A stretch of DNA of 12,961 bases. It comes from Zelonia costaricensis. Its lineage: Eukaryota; Euglenozoa; Kinetoplastea; Trypanosomatida; Trypanosomatidae. Shown here piece by piece: positions 1 through 7,500 of the stretch; positions within the stretch are counted from its first letter, which is position 1; every line of letters starts with the position of its first letter. The stretch is taken from positions 1 through 12,961 of the forward strand of contig JASAOO010002900.1 of assembly GCA_030849075.1 (NCBI GenBank), given 5' to 3'. The notes under the pieces were generated by a model. That model was not told the origin of the DNA and made no database searches. It saw only the letters and a program-made list of their open reading frames with translations. A program made the translations under genes and the position numbers.

Positions 1-59
1 GGGGGGAGGGGTGCAGGAGAGATGTACCAGGTGGAGAGCGAGGGATTCGGTACACAAAC

Positions 60-115
60 CTAGTGGCGTCGACGAGAGGGCAGAAACAAAACACAACAAA
101 TAAGCCAAAAACCGA
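60..115 (-). promoter_or_regulatory. Possible trans-splice acceptor for the next downstream gene
   Basis: Read on the minus strand, a T-rich tract (TTTTTGGCTTATTTGTTGTG, then TTTTGTTTCTGCCCTCTC) ends at CCACTAG, with the AG at 61-60. The layout resembles a spliced-leader acceptor for a gene starting beyond position 1. No ATG of that gene is visible, so this is tentative. Confidence 0.4.
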
Positions 116-214
116 AGTGTAAAACGAAAACGGGCGGCAGCGTGCAGACGTGACGGCGGAGATGTGTAGAGGGAAGGGGGAGGGGGGGGAAGAGGATGGA
201 GAGGAGGAACAAGA

Positions 215-225
215 GGGGGGGGGGG
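215..225. repeat. Poly-G run (11 G) in a G-rich block
   Basis: Together with the G-runs at 172-189 it makes a G-rich plus-strand block that is C-rich on the transcript. A second run of 11 G lies at 12900-12910 in the SDHAF2 upstream region. Homopolymers of this length are prone to sequencing error. Confidence 0.7.
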
Positions 226-579
226 CTGGCGGACCGTGTATACGTGGGAAAGGAAAGGACAACAGCAAACGAGCCTGTGGACAAGATCGAGGCCCTCCAC
301 TGGTCGGCTCTTCGCCGCAAACCTGTGCGAGTGCGGGCAAGTGATCTGAACTTCACTGCAAGAAGGGAAAGGAGGCGAGCTTGAGGGGAGAGGAGGACCA
401 GCCGCCGTCACTCAGCGTGCCCCAAGCCGCCTGCGTGTGCTTTCTTTTTCGTGGTGCGTTTAGGTATTGGTGTACTCACGTGCGAGACGGTGTGTCGTCG
501 CTAAAGCTGAAAACCCCTGCTCTTGAAATTGTACTGCTTTGGGATTTTTCTGTTCAATTTGCGCCTCGTCGTGGATAAG

Positions 580-581
<2 letters not shown>

Positions 582-611
<30 letters not shown>
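582..611. repeat. (GT)n microsatellite
   Basis: About 15 GT units on the plus strand, which read as CA on the transcript. Such tracts are common in Leishmania intergenic DNA and are often length-polymorphic. Confidence 0.9.
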
Positions 612-612
<1 letters not shown>

Positions 613-889
613 TGTGCGCCGGCGTGGGCGGGGATTGGGAAGACAGTTGCTGTCGCGTGTTTGGGGGAGGTGTGAATCGCTGCTCGCTGCTCTCCGCTCG
701 TCGCCCGCACACACACAGCAGTGCTGCGGAGAGAGAAGGGTACGAGAAAGGGGGGAGAGGCCTGAGAGGAGGGGGGACGAGAAGGCTGGGGGAGGGGGTA
801 GTGGGTTATACTAAGCTGAAACAGATGCACAGTGCTGTCCGGGCATTCGGTGCGCATACGTGGGCAAAAAGACGTGTGTGTGGGTGTGA

Positions 890-915
890 TGGTGTGGTGT
901 GGTGTGGTGTGGTGT
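890..915. repeat. GGTGT pentamer tandem repeat
   Basis: Five consecutive GGTGT units at 891-915, within a longer GT-rich stretch (about 873-926). Confidence 0.85.
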
Positions 916-1133
916 GTGTATGTGTATTCGGGCAGAAGGGGCAGAGAATGAGTGCGCAAGCGGTGGGAGAGGAGTGGGTGGGGTGACGACGCGCGTGGAC
1001 ATCGAACGAGAGTAGGGGTGCCTCGAGCCGCACGCTGTCACACAAGAGTGGAGCACGCTGATCTCCGCCGGTGCAGCGCCAGGGGCGAAAGAGCCTGATG
1101 CCGGTGGCTGCCATTCCTTAATGACGCTACCCG

Positions 1134-1154
1134 CACACACACACACACACACAC
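1134..1154. repeat. (CA)n microsatellite
   Basis: Ten CA units on the plus strand, which read as TG on the transcript, the opposite orientation to the 582-611 tract. Confidence 0.85.
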
Positions 1155-1156
1155 GC

Positions 1157-1180
1157 ACATCCACCGCGGTGTGTGGATGT
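1157..1180 (-). repeat. Inverted repeat / potential stem-loop
   Basis: The arms ACATCCAC (1157-1164) and GTGGATGT (1173-1180) are perfect 8-bp complements around an 8-base loop. The hairpin sits directly beside the CA/TG run at 1134-1154 in the presumed 3' UTR of the giant gene. It may be chance. Confidence 0.45.
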
Positions 1181-1364
1181 AAGTGAGCGAGTGCCAACCT
1201 CTCCAGCGCGCCCGCTGTTCCATTGTGGTCCTCTTTTCCTTATTTGGGAGGGAGGTGAGACGCTCAACCTGCCGTGGTGAAACAGCCGTGGATTTCTTCT
1301 AGCAAAAAAGGGTGAGACATCAAGACGGGGGCTGTGCGTACTCTCACCCCGTGCTAACGCTCCG

Positions 1365-1384
1365 CCCCACCCACCCCCACCCCC
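1365..1384 (-). promoter_or_regulatory. G-quadruplex motif in the giant gene's 3' UTR
   Basis: On the transcript strand the 20 bases are G5-T-G5-T-G3-T-G4: four G-runs separated by single T loops, a pattern expected to form a very stable RNA quadruplex. It begins about 190 nt after the TGA, so it should be in the mature 3' UTR unless the poly(A) site is unusually close. Confidence 0.6.
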
Positions 1385-1573
1385 GACTTCCGCCGTCCAG
1401 CAAAGGCGCAAGGTAGCCGCTGTCACACGAGGTGGGGAAAGGAAAAGGGTTTGCATGAAAGTAACGAGCACTGCGACTTGAGCGAGCTCTGGACACACAC
1501 GCACACAGGCACACCCCGGCACACAACGCGTTTGCAGAGTTGGAAAGGCGCTGCTTCGCGCCGCCGCCAAGTC

Positions 1574-4500
1574 TCAAGCGTCCGCGTCGTGCTGCTCGAG
1601 GGCGAGGCGGAGCTCGCGGCGGGTCGCAAGGCGCCGCTGCAGTCGCTTCACCCGCTGGCGCGCCATGAAGCCGCGCACGACGCTCTGCATCTCCACTGCG
1701 CACGCGTTGCGCCGCTCCCAGTACGCCATCTGCCGCTGCGCCTCGCGGTGCACCAGGTACTCTATCCCCATCTGCTTGCGCGTCATGTACCCCACGGCTA
1801 CCCGCTGCAGCACCGCAATCTCCGGCCACGAGACGGCCACCATGAAGATGAAGTGCTGGTGCCGCCGGCGGAGGTAGCCACGCCCGACGCGCTGCAGCAG
1901 CAGCAGCGCCTGGGACACCGGCAGCGGTGCCCGGTCACGACTGAGGGCGTGCGTTGTCGCATCAAGGTGGTTCAACGCGGCCCCGGCCGCCTCGAGTTGC
2001 GCCAGCTCATGCTGCAGCGCAGCGGCGTCCTCGTCCCTGCCGCCACCGCCACCGCCGCCGCCGTCGCCGTCATCGCTGCTGCTGCCGCTGTGCGCTGCGG
2101 CGTCGCCGTCGTCACCTGCGTCGCTCGCCTCACCATCTGAGCTGGAGTCGGACCCCGACCCCACCGTCGCCTCCACCCCATCGAGCACCCACGGCTCGGG
2201 CGTCATGCCCTCTTGCAGCGACGTGCTGAATATCTGCGCTGTTCCGCTCATCGCGTTTGTCGTCGCGCTGAAGCTGAAGGGGAGGGAGTGCATGCTGCCA
2301 CCAGAGCGCGCGCTGCGGCCGCTCGTGGCAAACAAAGATCCGTCCAGCGGGCTCATATACGCGCCGGCCGCGGCCGAGAGCAGGCGGCGTTGCGAGGGCG
2401 GAACGCTGCTGAAACCGTGCGGGCTGTCGTAGACCCGCGGCGGGCCACGCGCGTCGAGGGGTAGCAGCGGGCTGCGCGGCGGCGAGTGCACCGCCTTGGG
2501 CTCGTCACCTACCACCGTCGGCCGGGGACCGCCACCGCCCAGCGCCGCCGGAAGCGCGACGTCTGCCACGTAGCCCTGCGAGCTCGACCCGAGCCCCGGC
2601 ACCTTCGCCGGCAGCCTCGCGAGAAAGACGGTGGAGTCGTGCGAGAAGGACACCCGCATCGACAGCGGAGACAGGGCCGTCGGCATTTGAGGTGGCTGCG
2701 GCACCTGCATCTCGCCCGAGGTGGCGCTGGTGTCTGACGGGTGCGAGACCAGTCCTGCCGTCGCGTTGATGTCGGGCAGTGTAAAGCCAGGGACGGACAC
2801 CAGCGGTGGGGCCGCCGTGGCGGCGGGTTCGCCGCCGCTGCAGCTGGCGCTCGGGTTGCTCAACTGCGCCGAGCCTGTGGGGAGCCCCTCGGAGGAGCCG
2901 GACATGTACGGCGGCGGCGGCACCGAGATCGACGCGGCCCCGGCGCCGCTCGCTGCCGCGCCGGCGGCGTCGTCGGTCGTCATTCCGCTGAGGGACCCCG
3001 CCGCACCGGGGGCAGCGGCCTCCGCCGTCGCCGCGGCTGCTGCAGTGGCTGCGGCTGCTGCAGCCGTCCCGTGGGCACCGCGCGACGCGCTGAGAAAGCC
3101 GGAGCTGAAGAGGTGCAGCAGCGGGCTGCTCACCGTCGTCGTGTTTCGGTTGCTCGGCGAGGTGAGGGCCTGCGGCACCATGTACACCGTGCTGTCCGGC
3201 GTCACAAGGAAGCCGTTGCCGGACTCGCGCCGCAGCCCACCCGTGCTCGCCGTCGCGGCGGCCGCGGCAGACACGCCTCCGTCAGCGGGCAGCGATGCCA
3301 GCACCGGGCCCTCGCCAAGACTCAGCAGGTCCGGCTCCACCTGCGACAGCAGCGACATGGGCAGCGGAATTGTGGGGAAGGAGCGACGGCCGCCGCCCCC
3401 ACTGCCACCTCCAGCCGCAGCAGCAGCGACAGTGCCGGGCACGATGGTCACCAGCGGTGGGCAGGGGCCGGAGGCGGTTGGGGTGCTGGCCGGTGACGAC
3501 ACGGTAGCTGGGGTCTGGGAGCTCGGCGTGCTCGACGCGGGCGAGGGGCTCCTGTGCAGGGCACCGTGACTCGCGAACGCAGCGGAGGCAGCGGTGGGCA
3601 CGGTGGGGACGGCGTTCGCGCCCAGCTCCAGCATGATCATGTCGTGCTCACCCGCGGGCGTCCCCGTGGGGGCTGCGGCGCGGCCGCAACCTCTCAGCGC
3701 GCGCTGCAGCGCAGCATCCAGCGTTGCCTCCTCGCACCGCTCCTCGTACAGGCGCCCGCACTGTCGCCGCGCTTGGTAGCCACGGCCAACACGCTGCAGG
3801 TGCACCGCCGCATGAGCCGCCGGCAGCGTGTCGGCCCCCTTCTCCGTCGCAGTGGAGGATGGCCCCGACGCGTCCACGGCCCCGTCCGGCAACATCGGTC
3901 CATGCGAGTTGCTGCCGGTGCTGCTGTTGAGGGGACCTTTGGCGATGGCGTGCTCGATAAAGGGCACTGTGCAGCTCGAGGCCTCAGCAATTTGTTGCTG
4001 CAGCACACTCATCCACTCCTCGGTGAATTCGTGGAAGCTCGTCATCGCGGTCGAGCCCGCCTCGTCCGTCGTGCTGCGCACCCGCAGCGAGGTGGCGAGG
4101 CGTAGCAGGGAGGAGGTGGCGAGGGAAGCAGACGATGTGCCGGTCGCGAGTCGACCGGGTGTCTTGATGGGGCTCGCCGAGCCGCTCAGCCTGGCCCCTT
4201 CCGTCACCGGCACGGGGCGTGGGAGCTGCGGCTGATCGAGGACACCGCGCCGCTGCTCTGCGGACGCCGCCGCCGGTGCCTCTCCTGCGGACGCCGCGCA
4301 CTCCGGCGCGAGCGAGTCGAGCGGCACTGACGAGATGGGGGCGCCGGCGTTGGCGGTGTCGAGTGAGATGCTGGTGGCTGGCGTCGGAGGGGCCCCGCCC
4401 CCGCTGGCGGAGTTCACCCACGTCCCTGAGTCCTCAATGACAGAGCTGCTGGCGTAGCCATAAATGGCGAAGAGCCGCTGCAGCGGCGACGCAGGCGTTC

Positions 4501-7500
4501 CCCCCGCCTGTGACGCGCTCTCCGGCGACCACGGGGAGCGGCGGGCGCGCGTGTCCGACGACGCGGCAGTGTTTGGCGGCACGCGGCGCCCCGCGGCGTC
4601 ATCGGTGAGGGCGGCGAGTGCGGACACGGACATGCCCCACGACGGCGTCTGCACCGCCACCGCCGTCCGCCCGGGCGACGCGCCACTGCTCGGCGGGTGC
4701 GTCCCGACGGTGGTGCCGACGGCGGACAGCGCGCGGGGGTCGCTTGGAGTCGTCGCGGCGGACGCGGTGGTGTTGGTGACGAGAGAGGCGGCAGGGGCCG
4801 AGAAGGCGGTGAGCGGCGGCGGGGACGAGATTGTCGCCACACTGTCGGCCACCACCGTCGTCGCTGCCCCCACCGCCGCCTCCGCTGCCGTGCGTGCCGC
4901 CGCGGCCTGCGCCGTCGTGCCCGGCAGCGGGGGGGTCGTGGAGCGCTGTGAGGTGTGCAGCGAGTCCGTGACGAGGGACGCAGTGCCGGGCAGCAGGGCG
5001 ACACTGCCGGGCGCACCGTGGGACGCCTGTGAGGTGCTCAGCCCCGGTGGTGGCGGTGGGGGCGGCTGCCTCTCTCGGCCGCCCACGTGCCGCGACGAGT
5101 CCAGCAAGGATAAGGTCGGCGGCGGTAGGGGGCGCCGGCTCTGGCGCAGCGCGCAGCGGGCGAGGTAGCCACGGCCGAATGCCTGCACCACACGCGCCAC
5201 CAGCTCGGCCAGCTCAGACTCGACGTTCAGGCAGAGCGGCGGAGCCTCCGTGGAGGCGAGTGCCGGGGAGGTGGCGCCGACGTCCTCCGCTGGAGTTGCC
5301 GACATGGCGGTCTCCGTGACCCGCGACGGTGGGTTCAGCGCAGGCGCGGCGGGGTCGGCAACGTCCTGCGTTGCGGCCCCAAGCGCCACCGACGCGACGA
5401 CAGGGAGGCGTGTGCGGTTGAACGGCGGTATGGGCACCAACGCGGCAAGGGCGGCCACCATCGCCCGGCGCTCGCCTGCGTCGTCACCGGTCATCTTGGC
5501 ACTCGTGGCGGACGAGGCGAGCCGCAGCACCCGCTCCCGCCCCGCCTCCTCCCCCGCCGCCGCGGTCTCCGTAGTCGCCGTCGTCAGCGCCAGCCCACGC
5601 GGTGGCGGTGATGCGGAGGTTCGCCCGTCCGCGCCGTTGCCGGAGAAGTCGCTCACCGACAACACCAGCGACTGCGTCGTCACGCTGGAGCCGGCGGTGT
5701 GGAGTGACACCCCGGTGGCGGTCGCGCCGTCCGTGGCCTGCAGCGGCGTGTAGACCGAGGCGTCGCGGATGGTGGAGGGGACGTTCGTGCAGTAGGACGC
5801 GGGCTCGCTAGTCGAGGGAGGCGGCGGCGGCGAGGAGGCGGAATGCGGCGTGCGCCGCGGCTGCACCAGCGCTGCTGGCAGGGGGAAGGTTTCCGCGCCT
5901 ACACGCGCGCCGTCCGCCTGCATCGCGTCTTCCTCCGCCGCGCCCGCCGCCCCCGCATGGGTGGTGATGGTCGACAGGCGCGAGGAAAACGAGAGCGGTG
6001 CGCTCTGGCTGAGCTCGGCAACGAGAGGGGCGTCTGGGAGCAATGCGTGCGCCGCGCTTGACACGCTGGGCAGCATCCGCACCGCCGCCACTAGGGGCAC
6101 ATCACCGCCGGCGTCCGCACTTCGTCCTTCGTGTGCGGCGTCCGTTGCCGGCACGGGGGCAGCGTCACACGGCGCTTGCAGCGGCGCAGACGCGTCAGCG
6201 AGCACCTCGAGCGCGGGTGGCGTCACGCGCACCACGCTGGCGCCAGACGCAGCGACGAAGACGACGGGTGGGACCGGCAATCCCGGCTTCTCGCACGCCG
6301 CCGGCTGCTCCTCTGCCAGCGCGGCCATGTGTGGTGACGTCAACGGGTGCTGGTCCGCCGTGCATGGCGGTTGCAGCACCGCCTCTGCCAGCCCCGCCCC
6401 ACCAGCCGTAGTCGTAACAGCGGCTTCGGCACGCGCCGGCCCCACGGCAGTGCCGCCGAGGGCTCGAGAAACGGGCACGGCGATCGTTGCCGTCGCCGCC
6501 GCCGCGATCGGTAGGGCGTCATCAGCGGTCGTGTTCTCGTCGCGTTCTGGCGAATCGACCGGCGCTCCCCGCCCCGCTACCGCCGCCGTTGCCGCCTCGG
6601 TCCCGCCGGCGTGCTGGCCCCCGACAGGCAGCGGGGCTGGAGACGAGGAGGAGGATGGTGTGTTGCTCGAGGGCACGGCGGAGAGTTTGCTGGCGCTGCT
6701 GACGCTGCTCTGGAAGCTGCACACGAGGGCCGCTCGCGCGTGCACCGGCGGCTGCGGGTGCGGCTGCGACGGCGGGATCGGGGCGTGCTGCAGCACACCT
6801 TCTGAAGCGGAGGGCGCACTACGGACGTCAGCGCCGGGGCCACTGTGCACAACACTGATCGGGGTCGCCAGGTAGAGGGCTCGGCTTGTGAGTTTCCCCT
6901 CCGCCGGGGACGCATCTGCGCTGTCAGCGGCCTGGCCGCTGCAGTCGTACCACTGCGAGAGCTGCGGCGGGAACACCGAGGCCGCAGCGGGCGCGGCAAC
7001 ATCGGAGCCGGCAGCGGCAGACGGGTCCGCGCGGCGCATCCCAGCAACGGCCGAACGCAGGCCGTGGACGTACTGCATCACGCGCTCGGTGCGCTGCTTG
7101 GCGCCGAGGGGACTGGGGCGGCTGGGTGGGCGCGGTGCGGCGGGCGGGGTTGGTGTCATGGTGGACGTGCTGTTGGGCACCTCTGCCTCCATGGCGGGGT
7201 GCGCCGTCCCATGGCCCTGGTGCCCGTTGGCAGCCGGCGCCACCGGAGCCGCTTGCGCAGAGGAGCCGTCCACCGCACCGCCGCCGCCTTCGACGGGCGC
7301 CGCGCGGTCGTGCGTCCGCAGGTGCGGCTCATCGACGGTGCAGCGTTGGCTCTCATCTCCGTTGCGGCGATGGTGGTGGGAGTGGTGGTGGCGGCGCCCA
7401 TGCTGCCTGCGCGAGCCGCTCTGAGTGTCCCCTGCGTGGCCGGACTCGCTCGCAGCAGCGCCGTACGGGTGGCGGCTGCTGTTGCTGGCGCGCAACGCGG

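Larger units (their letters stand above)
1..1573. other. 3' UTR of the giant gene and spacer to the next gene
   Basis: No convincing coding sequence lies here; the short frames are low-complexity and mutually overlapping. The minus-strand transcript downstream of the TGA contains, in order, a G-quadruplex motif (1384-1365), a short stem-loop (1180-1157), a (TG)n run (1154-1134) and (CA)n-type runs (around 900 and 611-582). C/T-rich blocks follow towards the window edge, ending in a possible acceptor for a gene outside the window. Confidence 0.65.

Noticed and set aside
501..1197. Several minus-strand frames rich in His-Thr repeats
   Set aside because: They are translations of the CA/GT microsatellites and vary with repeat phase.
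1451..2140. Plus-strand 229-codon frame crossing the end of the giant gene
   Set aside because: Most of it is the complement of the conserved IQ region; the minus-strand reading gives recognisable IQ motifs and this one does not.
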